In this document: positions 9,487 to 18,006 of the stretch, one piece after another
Numbering within the stretch: the first letter of the stretch is position 1
Layout of the letters: the number at the start of each line of letters is the position of its first letter
NCBI GenBank assembly: GCA_046351415.1
Contig: JAXLYO010000017.1
Span: 73,445-137,444 of the forward strand
Source: JABFRG01 sp046351415
Lineage (GTDB): Bacteria > Myxococcota_A > Polyangia > Polyangiales > Polyangiaceae
DNA length: 64,000 bases
Reading direction: 5' to 3'
Program-made: the position numbers and the translations under genes
The notes under the pieces: generated by a model
The model's input: the letters and a program-made list of their open reading frames with translations, nothing else
Database searches by the model: none
What the model was told of the DNA's origin: nothing

Positions 9487-10524
9487 TCAGGGCGCGAGTT
9501 CGTCGAGTGAGCGTTGCCCGACGGTGAGCCGAGCCTCGTCTGCTGGCATCTTCTCGAGGTGTGCCCGCACGAGACAGTAGTAGGGAAGATACACGCGTTC
9601 ACGCCCGAGGCCTTTGCCGCGACCCTTCGAGCCTCGAAAGGCTCGAACAGCTACCCGAACCGCACGGTTCGCTGGCGTTCCGTATTCATGGACGAGGCTT
9701 CGGGTGATCGCCGAGAACGGGGCCCCTTCTTCCATCCACGTGCACGCCAAATGACGCTCGGCGAGTTCGCGCTTGCGACCTTCGTGCAATAGCCCCGCGC
9801 GGTGCTCACAATAGAGTGCGTATCCCTCTTGTGTGTCTTCGCCATGCGCTGTCCCGAGGCGGCCGACGTCGTCCTGATCGAGCACGGCACGGACGCGTGG
9901 CACAACGTGCCCGAATACCTCGTGCACGGCCACTCGCTCCGCTTCTCGGGCGGTGAGATGGCGTTTAGATGCTACATACACGTATTCGTCACCCGTGGCG
10001 GCCAGGGAAGCCATGTCCGCGCGCACGACGACTTTGTGAAACGGCGAGTGCGCTCTGACGAGGGCAGAAATGCGCGGCAACAGAGCCTCGGGCTGCGTAC
10101 CGTCGGTGGGGTACGTGGGCGACGTTTCTTCGTCGCACTCGAGGATCCATCGTTCGGCGAGCTCTGCCGCGTGCTTCCTCGATGCGCTCGACATCGCGTA
10201 GCGTGCCTCTGCGCGCACGCCAAAGTGCGTCTGGCCGACGCATGCCGCAAGCTCCGCCTCGACGAGGAGTTCCTCCGCACGCGCCGCGAGGCTCTTCTCG
10301 GAGGAGGGGATCGTTCGCGCGACGGTCTCGAGTTCATGGACGAGCTCACGCAGGTCCGCCACGGCGTCACCGCCGTACTCGAACGATGGCTCCTCGAAGA
10401 CGTCCCGCTCGGCGAGGCTGGCCAATCGCCCGGTTTCCGCGCTCACGTTTCGCGGCGTCGCCTCGAAGATGAGGCCGCAGCGACGCCGAAGCGACAGAAG
10501 GCGAGTGTAGAGGGAAGAGCGCAT
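9487..10524 (-). CDS. DUF1704/MATCAP-like metallopeptidase family protein
   Basis: 345 residues. A metal site HEVFGH at 201-206 is followed by EDTQEGYALYCEHRAG at 229-244, that is HExxxH plus a QEGxA-type glutamate. This is the signature of the DUF1704 family, often annotated as flavohemoglobin expression-modulating QEGLA protein and related to eukaryotic tubulin tyrosine carboxypeptidases. A protease or carboxypeptidase activity is therefore plausible; the substrate is unknown. The family's usual QEGL is QEGY here. The ATG at 10524 is chosen because sequence upstream of it is not protein-like and lies in the divergent spacer with phoH. Confidence 0.78.
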   Translation of the reverse strand: MRSSLYTRLLSLRRRCGLIFEATPRNVSAETGRLASLAERDVFEEPSFEYGGDAVADLRELVHELETVARTIPSSEKSLAARAEELLVEAELAACVGQTHFGVRAEARYAMSSASRKHAAELAERWILECDEETSPTYPTDGTQPEALLPRISALVRAHSPFHKVVVRADMASLAATGDEYVYVASKRHLTAREAERVAVHEVFGHVVPRVRAVLDQDDVGRLGTAHGEDTQEGYALYCEHRAGLLHEGRKRELAERHLACTWMEEGAPFSAITRSLVHEYGTPANRAVRVAVRAFRGSKGRGKGLGRERVYLPYYCLVRAHLEKMPADEARLTVGQRSLDELAP

Positions 10525-10744
10525 CGTGAGTCGAGCACGCGAACTTGAGAGAACAGTCTCTGCGACGGGAGCAGGGACGACGGGGCGTAGGAAAAGGAGA
10601 TGGGGCGCCGAGCAACGGCGCAGAACGGTCCACGATGGTAGTATCGATTCCTGCAGCTGGCCACGGGCCCGGCCGCGACAAACGCTGCTTGCACTCGCGC
10701 CCATCCGGCTGCACTCTGCTTGGACGAGTCCAAGGCTCTCCCAC

Positions 10745-12061
10745 ATGAAGAAAAACTACGTTCTCGACACGAACATCCTCCTTCACGACCCGCGGGCTAT
10801 CTTCAAGTTCGAAGACAACAACGTCATCATCCCGATTTTTTGCATCGAGGAAGTCGATCAGTTCAAACGCGAGGGGTCCGAGCGCGGCCGTAACGCACGA
10901 CAGATTGCGCGCTTCTTGGACGAACTCCGCGACAAAGGAGGCTCGCTTTCGCAGGGCGTGAAGCTCGATAGCGGCGGAATGCTTCGAGTCGCCGTACCCT
11001 CGAAACGCCCCGAACTGCCGAGCGCCATCGACAAGCAGGCGATGGATCAGGCCATCTTGCAGACCGCATTCGACGTTCGCGAACAGGATGGCGGTCGTCC
11101 GACGGTGTTCGTCACCATGGACACCAATCTCCGCATCCGCGCCGACGCTCTCGGCATGGTGGCGGAGACCTACGAGAACGAGCGTGTCGAAGCCGAAGAG
11201 CTCGACACGGGGATCCGCGACGTCGAGGTCGACACGTCCGAAATCGATCTGTTCTTCGAGAAGGGCTATCACCCGGTGGGCAAGGAGCTCGAGCTCACGC
11301 CCAACACGTGCATCCTGCTGAAGGACATCAAGAACCCGTCACATACCGCCCTCGGCCGCTACGACGCCGATCGCGGGGAAGTCGTGGCGCTCCGCGTCCC
11401 GCGCGAGGGCATCGTGGGGGTGCGTCCGCGCAACAAGGAGCAGAGCTTCGCCCTCGACCTGCTCCTCGACGACAACATTCGCTTGGTGACTCTGGTGGGC
11501 AAGGCCGGCACCGGTAAGACGATGCTCGCGCTCGCCGCCGGCGTGAAGCGCACCATCGAAGACAACGCGTACACACGCATGCTGGTCTCGCGTCCCGTCA
11601 TGCCGCTCGGTCGTGACATCGGCTATTTGCCCGGTGACATCGACGAGAAGCTCAATCCGTGGATGCAGCCCATCTTCGACAACCTCGAGTTCCTCTTCTC
11701 CACGAGCAGCACCCGGAAGGGACCTCGTGCCTACGCGGAGCTCCTCGAGAGTGGGCAGCTCCAGGTCGAGCCCCTCACGTACATCCGCGGTCGATCGCTT
11801 CCTGCTCAGTACATGATCGTCGACGAGGCGCAGAACCTGACGCCGCACGAAGTGAAGACGATCATCACGCGCTCCGGCGACGGAACGAAGATCATCCTCA
11901 CGGGTGACCCGTACCAAATCGACAATCCTTACGTGGATAGCGCATCCAACGGCCTCACCATCGTTGCCGACAAATTCCGTGACGAGAAGATGGCCGCACA
12001 CATCGTCCTGTCGAAGGGCGAACGAAGCGATCTCGCAGAGGTCGCCGCAAACCGACTTTAG
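10745..12061 (+). CDS. PhoH-family ATPase with N-terminal PIN domain
   Basis: 438 residues. A PIN ribonuclease domain occupies about 1-150 (NYVLDTNILLHDP with the first catalytic Asp, and later VFVTMDTNLRIRA). The PhoH ATPase domain follows, with Walker A GKAGTGKT near residue 252, Walker B MIVDEAQN near 356, and TGDPYQID. PIN-PhoH (PhoH2/YlaK-like) proteins are RNA-dependent ATPases/helicases coupled to an RNase. Length and ending (HIVLSKGERSDLAEVAANRL) are normal for the family. The stop codon TAG at 12059-12061 is formed by the left boundary of an inverted-repeat element, so the original stop was probably elsewhere or different. No close same-strand neighbour upstream. Confidence 0.92.
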   Translation: MKKNYVLDTNILLHDPRAIFKFEDNNVIIPIFCIEEVDQFKREGSERGRNARQIARFLDELRDKGGSLSQGVKLDSGGMLRVAVPSKRPELPSAIDKQAMDQAILQTAFDVREQDGGRPTVFVTMDTNLRIRADALGMVAETYENERVEAEELDTGIRDVEVDTSEIDLFFEKGYHPVGKELELTPNTCILLKDIKNPSHTALGRYDADRGEVVALRVPREGIVGVRPRNKEQSFALDLLLDDNIRLVTLVGKAGTGKTMLALAAGVKRTIEDNAYTRMLVSRPVMPLGRDIGYLPGDIDEKLNPWMQPIFDNLEFLFSTSSTRKGPRAYAELLESGQLQVEPLTYIRGRSLPAQYMIVDEAQNLTPHEVKTIITRSGDGTKIILTGDPYQIDNPYVDSASNGLTIVADKFRDEKMAAHIVLSKGERSDLAEVAANRL

Positions 12062-12220
12062 GGTGTATCTCATAGCCTCTCCCGTCGGCTCTGCGGCGGG
12101 GCAGGCTCGCCTGCGTCGTCGCTCCTCCTCAAATAGCAGCAGTATTCGTCGTCGTCGCTCCTAGCATTCGGACCCGCCGCGCTCGCAGATCCTCGGTCCG
12201 AGGTTATGAGATACACCCTA
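12059..12220. mobile_element. MITE-like element with 16-bp terminal inverted repeats
   Basis: The left end TAGGGTGTATCTCATA (12059-12074) and right end TATGAGATACACCCTA (12205-12220) are perfect 16-bp inverted repeats, both ending in TA, which suggests a TA target duplication. The interior (about 130 bp) carries no ORF. It contains GCGGCGGG near 12093 and CCCGCCGC near 12173 that could extend the stem, a repeated CGTCGTCGCTCCT motif and a CCTCGG-TCCGAGG hairpin. The terminal G and TA build the TAG stop of phoH. IS5-like or IS630-like ends are possible parents; no transposase is in the window. Confidence 0.75.
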
Positions 12221-12331
12221 GGCGGTCGCGCGCCAGACGAGCTTGGCTGTCCCGTCTTCGACGACGGACAGCCTCTCGTGTTTTCGCCGGACCGTCCGAA
12301 CGACGTACGGGAACAAAGCTGCGCGCCCTCC

Positions 12332-12360
12332 GGTTCTCTCCCTTCGAAAGAGAGAGAACC
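12332..12360 (+). promoter_or_regulatory. Leader hairpin covering the ribosome-binding site of the 12363 gene
   Basis: GGTTCTCTC (12332-12340) pairs perfectly with GAGAGAACC (12352-12360), leaving an 11-base loop containing TTCGAA. The 3' arm includes the purine-rich GAGAGA that must serve as the Shine-Dalgarno sequence for the ATG at 12363. A folded leader would hide the RBS, so it could be a thermosensor or translational switch. The structure is seen; the regulatory role is inferred. Confidence 0.45.
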
Positions 12361-12362
12361 AC

Positions 12363-13022
12363 ATGCAGCTTCAGATTGCGGAACGTCCATTCGCGACGGT
12401 GTTTCAGATCTTGGGGAGTCGCAAGTCTTCGGAGCCCGTCGAGCTGTCGAAGCCAGCAAGAGTGCTTCTCATCGCCGCCAGTCTCGTGGCTGCGATCGCG
12501 CTGAGCGGCCTCTGGGGGCTCGCGGCAACATCGACCTCCCTTGCCGCGGCGGGCGGTAACGTCGTCAAAGTTCCGATCCTCATTCTCGGGTCGGGGCTCG
12601 CTGCGATTCCGCTCGTCGTCGTCTTGTGGAAACTCGTCGGACCACCGCAATCGTCGGTCACGAGCTTGCTGCTCGCGTATGCCGTCGCACTCTTCGGCGG
12701 CGCCCTCCTCCTTGCCGTGACCGCGCCCATCGTTGCGATCTACCAGTACTCGAGCAGCTTTGCGGGGCCGAGCATCGCGCACCTGAGCGCCGTGGTGGCC
12801 TTCGTTGGGTTCGCACTCCTGTTCGTGCGTGCCCTGCGCCGCGTCTCGCAACCGGGCACGAGCAAGTGGAAGCTCGCGATGCCGGCTACCGCGCTCCTCG
12901 TCGTTCAGATGCTGGCGATGGCGCAGTTGGCTAGCGCGACGTCGCCCGTCTTCAAGGAGCGGACCTGGTTCGGCCGCGGCGTCGATGGCATGGCGGTTCC
13001 TTCGCAGGTGGACGCCCCTTGA
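12363..13022 (+). CDS. Multi-span membrane protein of unknown function
   Basis: 219 residues. A short cytoplasmic N-terminus (MQLQIAERPFATVFQILGSR) is followed by about six hydrophobic segments, including VLLIAASLVAAIALSGLWGL, VPILILGSGLAAIPLVVVLW and LLLAYAVALFGGALLLAVTA. No family signature was recognised. The start has GAGAGA upstream inside a strong hairpin. The TTG start of the next gene overlaps its TGA stop, so three genes (12363, 13019, 13198) form one tightly packed operon. Confidence 0.7.
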   Translation: MQLQIAERPFATVFQILGSRKSSEPVELSKPARVLLIAASLVAAIALSGLWGLAATSTSLAAAGGNVVKVPILILGSGLAAIPLVVVLWKLVGPPQSSVTSLLLAYAVALFGGALLLAVTAPIVAIYQYSSSFAGPSIAHLSAVVAFVGFALLFVRALRRVSQPGTSKWKLAMPATALLVVQMLAMAQLASATSPVFKERTWFGRGVDGMAVPSQVDAP

Positions 13023-13201
13023 ATCCCAGCGTTCTGTTCTCCGTCATGGCCTTCGCGTCGGCGGTCCTCGTGGCCGGTCTGCTCTATGCACTCCGTCGCG
13101 CGAAGCGCGAGCTCGCCCTCGAAGAAGCGGAACGCCTCCTCCGGCGAGAGTTCGACGAGGCGCTGAAAGGCGAGGCAGATCGTGATACAAACACCACGTG
13201 A
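13019..13201 (+). CDS. Small single-TM protein
   Basis: 60 residues: one TM (VLFSVMAFASAVLVAGLLYAL) then a charged amphipathic helix (RRAKRELALEEAERLLRREF). The TTG start overlaps the TGA of the previous gene (TTGA) and its own TGA overlaps the GTG of the next (GTGA), so it is embedded in the operon and almost certainly translated by coupling. It may be an assembly or anchoring subunit for its neighbours. Homology was not recognised. Confidence 0.6.
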   Translation: MNPSVLFSVMAFASAVLVAGLLYALRRAKRELALEEAERLLRREFDEALKGEADRDTNTT

Positions 13202-14061
13202 GCCAGCGTTCGCTTCTCGGCAAGACGGCGTTCGCCATCCTCGCGGTGGCGACGGCCGCGCACGCCCAGAATCACGAAGAAGAAGGCGAAGAGTCCGAGA
13301 AGCCCGCGCCTTCGGCGAGCGCCACGGTTCCGCACAAGCCGTCTGGCGCGGTCCCCGCGGCACGCGTTCCGATGAAGGACGGCATGGTGCGGCACGCCGG
13401 TGCGACGTTCACGATGGGGTCTTCGGACAAGAAATCTGCGCCCAACGAACAACCCGCGCGACGCGCCACCGTGAAGCCGTTCTGGCTCGATCGCACCGAG
13501 GTCACGGTGAACGCCTACAAGAATTGTGTCGATCGTCGGGCGTGCGCGGCTCCGAAAGATTCGAGTGTGCAATGCACGTACCGAATGGGCGACGGCGAGT
13601 TGCCCATCAACTGTGTGCGCTTCGTCGATGCCGAGGCATACTGCAGGTTCGTGGCGAAGCGTTTGCCTCGCGAGGCGGAGTGGGAATATGCCGCACGCGG
13701 AACGCATGCGGTTCGCTATCCATGGGGCACCCCATCGACCAGCTGCGTGACCGCCGCGACCCTTCGCAGCGAGGCGTCTGGCCGGACGTGCACGGGCGAT
13801 CGTCCGGCCCGCGTCGGGACGCACCCCACGGGCGCGAGTCCCTTTGGCGTCCTCGATTTGGCCGGGAACGTCGAAGAATGGGTGGAAGACTTCTACGCCG
13901 AAAGCCTCAAGGTCGGCGCCCCCCCCGCTGGGGCAAGTCATGTCCTTCGCGGCGGGAGCTGGCTTCTGCCCCCATCGTTTGCCCGCACCACGGCCCGAAA
14001 TTGGGGGTCCGCCGCCGAAGCGGGCCCCAGCGTGGGCTTTCGCTGTGCCCGGGACGATTGA
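13198..14061 (+). CDS. Exported formylglycine-generating enzyme (SUMF1/FGE-sulfatase) family protein
   Basis: 287 residues: signal peptide (LLGKTAFAILAVATAAHAQ), an acidic/Pro-Ala linker, then the FGE-like fold. The domain has GATFTMGSSD, FWLDRTEVTVNAYKNCV, LPREAEWEYAARG, FGVLDLAGNVEEWVEDFY, HVLRGGSW, and terminal GFRCARDD. Most bacterial members are not true formylglycine synthases but C-type-lectin-fold proteins binding partner proteins or ligands. Extra Cys residues (NCV ... RRACAA ... QCTY) suggest disulfides in the periplasm. The GTG start overlaps the upstream stop by four bases. Confidence 0.85.
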   Translation: MSQRSLLGKTAFAILAVATAAHAQNHEEEGEESEKPAPSASATVPHKPSGAVPAARVPMKDGMVRHAGATFTMGSSDKKSAPNEQPARRATVKPFWLDRTEVTVNAYKNCVDRRACAAPKDSSVQCTYRMGDGELPINCVRFVDAEAYCRFVAKRLPREAEWEYAARGTHAVRYPWGTPSTSCVTAATLRSEASGRTCTGDRPARVGTHPTGASPFGVLDLAGNVEEWVEDFYAESLKVGAPPAGASHVLRGGSWLLPPSFARTTARNWGSAAEAGPSVGFRCARDD

Positions 14062-14119
14062 ACCCGCCGCCCTCCGCGGATCCGTGTAGGTATATGTGGG
14101 TGTCCAGCACGAACGCTCA

Positions 14120-14148
14120 TTGACGAACGGGCGTCCGCGGACTAATTC
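14120..14148 (+). promoter_or_regulatory. Candidate housekeeping promoter for yajC-secDF
   Basis: TTGACG at 14120-14125 and TAATTC at 14143-14148 are separated by 17 bases. This would place transcription start near 14155 and give a leader of about 90 bases before yajC. It is a match to sigma-70-type consensus by eye only. Confidence 0.4.
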
Positions 14149-14246
14149 GGGCCCCTCCCGCGGAGCGTCGTCTCTCGGGGTAACGCCGCCGAATCCTTCG
14201 GTGTGAGCGTGCGCACGGTCCTTGGACCAGAAGTTCGGAGAACTCG

Positions 14247-14687
14247 ATGGCTTTTCAAAACCTCCCGCCGAAGAGCGGTACCGAAGCACCGGCCCCTGCC
14301 GCGCCGCAAGCGGGCGCGCAAGGTACTGCAGCTCCTGCTCCCGGCGGTGGTGCACCGCAGCAGCCCCAAGGCTTCGGTGGCATGCAAATGCTTCTGCCCT
14401 TCGCGCTGATGGCCGTGTTCCTTTTCATGAGCTTCCGCAAGCAAAAGAAGGAAACAGAAGCCAGGAAGAGCCTGAAGAAAGGCGACAAGGTCGTGACTCA
14501 AGCCGGCCTCATCGGCGAGCTCACGGAGCTCGATGAGAAGGTCGCAAAGGTGAAACTCGGGCCGGGCATGGTCGTCTCCGTGCTCGCGTCCAGCGTCGGA
14601 CCGTTCGTCGAAGCGGCTCCCGCTGGCGACAACGCAGACAAGCTCTCGGATCTCAAGGAAGCGAAAGCCTCCGAAGCGAAGAAGTGA
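14247..14687 (+). CDS. yajC: Preprotein translocase accessory subunit YajC
   Basis: 146 residues. A Pro/Ala/Gly-rich N-terminal extension of about 45 residues precedes the single TM (MQMLLPFALMAVFLFMSF). The classic YajC tail follows: RKQKKETEARKSLKKGDKVVTQAGLIGELTELDEKVAKVKL. YajC associates with SecDF and YidC at the inner membrane. The usual protein is about 110 residues, so the N-terminal extension is longer than normal. GGAGAA lies upstream of the ATG, and secD starts ten bases after its stop. Confidence 0.93.
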   Translation: MAFQNLPPKSGTEAPAPAAPQAGAQGTAAPAPGGGAPQQPQGFGGMQMLLPFALMAVFLFMSFRKQKKETEARKSLKKGDKVVTQAGLIGELTELDEKVAKVKLGPGMVVSVLASSVGPFVEAAPAGDNADKLSDLKEAKASEAKK

Positions 14688-14697
14688 GGCAGCGAAG

Positions 14698-16752
14698 GTG
14701 AATTCGGGCAAGCGCAACGCGCTCATCGTGGCTCTGGCCTCTCTCGGGGCCGGATACGCATTTTATCGAACCGATACGTTCTGGGGCATCATCACGTGCG
14801 CCGCGATTTTCGTGTGGTCACTCGTGATGATGCTGCCGATTCTCGACGGCGCTTGGCGCTTGAAGGTCGGCTTCGTGGCCTCCACGTTCCTCTTCGCGTT
14901 CGTGAGCTTGTGGCCGACGCTTGCGGGCCTCACGCACGGGAAAATCGCGTGTCCGCAGTACGTCCAAGACCGCATTCACTTCGGCATCGTCAAGGGCCTC
15001 GACCTCCAGGGCGGTGCGCGTTTCGTCTACACCGTCGAAGTCGAAGACGCGATCCGCGACAAGCGTGATCACTTCGCCGACGAGATTCGCCACGACCTCG
15101 CGGTGGCCTACGGCTTCCACAGCGGTGATGGGCTCCTCTCGCGCGACACGACCGAGAAGCTGAAGGGCAAGGTCACGATTGCGACGCCACAAGGCGACAG
15201 CGCGGTGCTCAAGTTGAAGTTCGTCGAAGCAGGCGACGTGAAGGCCAAGGTCGACGACCGCTTCCAGCAAAAGTTCCTGCGTGAGCTCGCGCAATCTGCG
15301 AGCCCTTCGCCGAACGAGGTCGTCTTCAAGATCAAGGGCGAGGTCGAGACCGACATCCGCAACCGCGCCGTTCAGCAGGCGAAGGAGACCATCAATCGTC
15401 GCGTCGACGAGCTCGGACTCCGCGAAGCCAACGTCACCGTCCGCGACGAAAACATCATCGTGGAGGTCCCCGGTCAGGACAAGAAGGCGTTCGACGACAT
15501 CAAAGAGACGATTCGCCGTACAGCACGTCTCGAATTCAAGATGGTCGACGACGAGACCGACTTCATCGGCCAGAACGTGAAGGAAAGCGAGCTCCCGGAG
15601 AGCGAAGGCATCACCATCAGCGCACAAGACGCCCCGGCGGGTGTCGGTCGCACGGTGAAGAACCACTTCGCCCGCATGGCGAAACGCGATAGCGAAACGA
15701 TGACGCAATGCCGCGAGCGCTTCAAGGCTTGGGTCAACACGCTCTCGGTCCCCGACGACCACCAGATCGGCTTCGAGCCCGTCATGGACTACGACGAGGA
15801 TACCGGCAAGACGACCGAGGGAGGCTGGAAGACCTTCTACCTCTACTCGCGCGCGGACGTGACGGGCGAGTTCATCACGGACGCCCAGCGCGCCATCGAT
15901 CAGTCGAATGGCTCGGTCTACGTCTCTGTCACGTTCAGCCCCGCCGGCGCCGACCGCTTCGAACAAGTGACCGGCGCGAACATCAATCGTCGTTTCGCCA
16001 TCATCTTGGACGACACGATCGACTCCGCACCTGTCATTCGCTCGAAGATCGGCGGTGGCCGCGCGAGCATCACGATGGGGCAGGGCTCGCAAGAGCAGCA
16101 ATTGAAGAGCGCCGAGAAGCTCGAACTCGTCCTTCGCTCGGGAGCGCTTCCGGCGCCCATCACACTCGATACGGAAACGCAGATCGGTCCGACGCTCGGT
16201 GCCGACGCCATCTCGAAGGGCGTCACGGGCGCCATCGGCGGCTCCATCCTCGTTCTCGTGTTCATGATCATCTACTACCGGAAGAGCGGCATCGTCGCGG
16301 ACATCGCGGTGCTCTTCAACCTGATGATCCAGATGGCGATCCTCGCGTCGTTCTCGGCGACCATGACGTTGCCGGGCATCGCGGGTCTCGCACTCACGAT
16401 CGGTATGGCGGTCGACGCCAACGTTCTCATCAACGAGCGTATCCGCGAGGAGCTCCGCGCAGGCCGCAGCATTCGTGCTGCAGTCGAAGCAGGTTACGAC
16501 AAGGCCTTCTGGTCGATCTTCGACGGACACGTAACCGTCTTCATCTCCGGTCTCATTCTCGCGCAGTACGGTAGCGGTCCGGTGAAGGGCTTCGCCATCA
16601 CCCTGATCGTCGGAATCATCGCGAGCTTGTTCACGGGCGTCTTCTGCACGCGCCTCGTGTTCGACTACTGGGTGCGGCATCGCAAGACGAAGATGCTCAG
16701 CGTGGGCATCTCCGTGCCTGCGGTGAATGACGCTGCGGCTTCGAAGGGATGA
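14698..16752 (+). CDS. secD: Protein translocase subunit SecD
   Basis: 684 residues. The first two-helix region is hydrophobic, followed by the D1 motif GLDLQGGARFVY, the large periplasmic P1 domain, NINRRFAIILDDTIDSAP, and the membrane half. That half carries TLPGIAGLALTIGMAVDANVLINERIREEL. SecD uses the proton gradient to drive late steps of Sec export. Two N-terminal hydrophobic segments instead of one make it slightly unusual. A GTG start at 14698 is preceded by GAGG at eight bases. secF begins three bases after the stop. Confidence 0.96.
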   Translation: MNSGKRNALIVALASLGAGYAFYRTDTFWGIITCAAIFVWSLVMMLPILDGAWRLKVGFVASTFLFAFVSLWPTLAGLTHGKIACPQYVQDRIHFGIVKGLDLQGGARFVYTVEVEDAIRDKRDHFADEIRHDLAVAYGFHSGDGLLSRDTTEKLKGKVTIATPQGDSAVLKLKFVEAGDVKAKVDDRFQQKFLRELAQSASPSPNEVVFKIKGEVETDIRNRAVQQAKETINRRVDELGLREANVTVRDENIIVEVPGQDKKAFDDIKETIRRTARLEFKMVDDETDFIGQNVKESELPESEGITISAQDAPAGVGRTVKNHFARMAKRDSETMTQCRERFKAWVNTLSVPDDHQIGFEPVMDYDEDTGKTTEGGWKTFYLYSRADVTGEFITDAQRAIDQSNGSVYVSVTFSPAGADRFEQVTGANINRRFAIILDDTIDSAPVIRSKIGGGRASITMGQGSQEQQLKSAEKLELVLRSGALPAPITLDTETQIGPTLGADAISKGVTGAIGGSILVLVFMIIYYRKSGIVADIAVLFNLMIQMAILASFSATMTLPGIAGLALTIGMAVDANVLINERIREELRAGRSIRAAVEAGYDKAFWSIFDGHVTVFISGLILAQYGSGPVKGFAITLIVGIIASLFTGVFCTRLVFDYWVRHRKTKMLSVGISVPAVNDAAASKG

Positions 16753-16755
16753 GCC

Positions 16756-17982
16756 ATGGAATTCTTTAAGGCCCACAAGACCTACAACTTCATGGGGCAG
16801 AGGAAGTTCTGGATCTCCCTCAGCTTCTTCCTCACGCTTGCCTCCATCGTCCTCACGTTCTACCCGGGGCCGAACTACGGCACCGACTTCCGCGGTGGCA
16901 CCGAGGTCGAAATCGCATTCAAGAAGCCCGTGAGCTCCGAAAAGCTCCACGACACCGTGCGTTCGACGGGCAAGTTCTCCGAGCCCGACATCCTCGAAGT
17001 GCGCGACGGGATCCCGAACCACTTCATCCTCCGCGTCCAAGAAGTGACGAACGTCACCGACGACACGAAGGCGAAGCTCGTCCAGGCTCTCTGCTTCAGC
17101 GACGACCCGAAGACCCTCGATCCGGCGAAGTGCCCGGCCGATGGCCCTCGCGCGACGGAAGTGAAGTTCAGTGCGGGCGGTGACAAGATCACGACGCGCT
17201 ACGACGCCACGCCCGACATGAAGAAGATCGCTGCCCAGGTGTCGCAGATTCCTGGCGTCGCGCTTCGTCAGTCCGACAAGAACCCGAGCGAAGTGAACGT
17301 TCGCGATCACCGTGTCGAGATCCAGCTGAAGAGCGCCGGCGACGAGCTCATCAGCAGCATCCACGAGAAGCTCGGCAGCGAAGTCGTCCCCGATCGCGCT
17401 CTCCGCGTCGAGTGGGTAGGCGGCAAAGCGGGCAAGCAGCTCCGCGACAGCGCGCGAAACTCGGTCGTCATCGCGATCGTGTTCATCATGCTCTACCTCG
17501 TCTTCCGCTTCGACGTGCGCTTCGCACCGGGCGTCATCATCGCGTGCGTCCACGATGCGATGGTGGTCATCGGCGTGTTCATCCTTCTCCACAAGGAAGT
17601 AACGCTCTCGACCATTGCGGCCGTGCTCACGATCGTCGGCTACTCGATGAACGACACCGTCGTCGTCTACGACCGCATTCGCGAGAATCTCACGCGCTAC
17701 AAAGGCAAGAGCTTCGCCGAGATCATCAACATGAGCGTCTCCGAGACACTCTCGCGTACGCTCCTCACCAGCGGTGCGACGATGCTCTCCGTCCTCGCGT
17801 TCTTCATCTGGGGCACGGGTGTCATCAAGGACTTCGCGCTCGCGATGGTCATCGGCATCGTGGCGGGTACTTACTCCAGCATCTATGTCGCGGCTCCGCT
17901 CACCGAGTGGATCGATGCGAAGCTTCGCGAGCGTCAGAAGAACAAGCCCGCGAGCGCGAGCACTACGCTCAAGACGGCCTGA
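16756..17982 (+). CDS. secF: Protein translocase subunit SecF
   Basis: 408 residues. FWISLSFFLTLASIVLTF (TM1) is followed by GTDFRGGTEVEI, a periplasmic domain of about 180 residues (longer than in E. coli), and five TMs with YSMNDTVVVYDRIRENL and the LTSGATMLSVLAFFIWG stretch. It partners SecD. AAGGGATGAGCC precedes the ATG; part of this RBS overlaps the secD stop. The operon yajC-secD-secF is in the standard order. Confidence 0.96.
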   Translation: MEFFKAHKTYNFMGQRKFWISLSFFLTLASIVLTFYPGPNYGTDFRGGTEVEIAFKKPVSSEKLHDTVRSTGKFSEPDILEVRDGIPNHFILRVQEVTNVTDDTKAKLVQALCFSDDPKTLDPAKCPADGPRATEVKFSAGGDKITTRYDATPDMKKIAAQVSQIPGVALRQSDKNPSEVNVRDHRVEIQLKSAGDELISSIHEKLGSEVVPDRALRVEWVGGKAGKQLRDSARNSVVIAIVFIMLYLVFRFDVRFAPGVIIACVHDAMVVIGVFILLHKEVTLSTIAAVLTIVGYSMNDTVVVYDRIRENLTRYKGKSFAEIINMSVSETLSRTLLTSGATMLSVLAFFIWGTGVIKDFALAMVIGIVAGTYSSIYVAAPLTEWIDAKLRERQKNKPASASTTLKTA

Positions 17983-18006
17983 GGGGAAGAGAAGCGCCCG
18001 CCGCCG

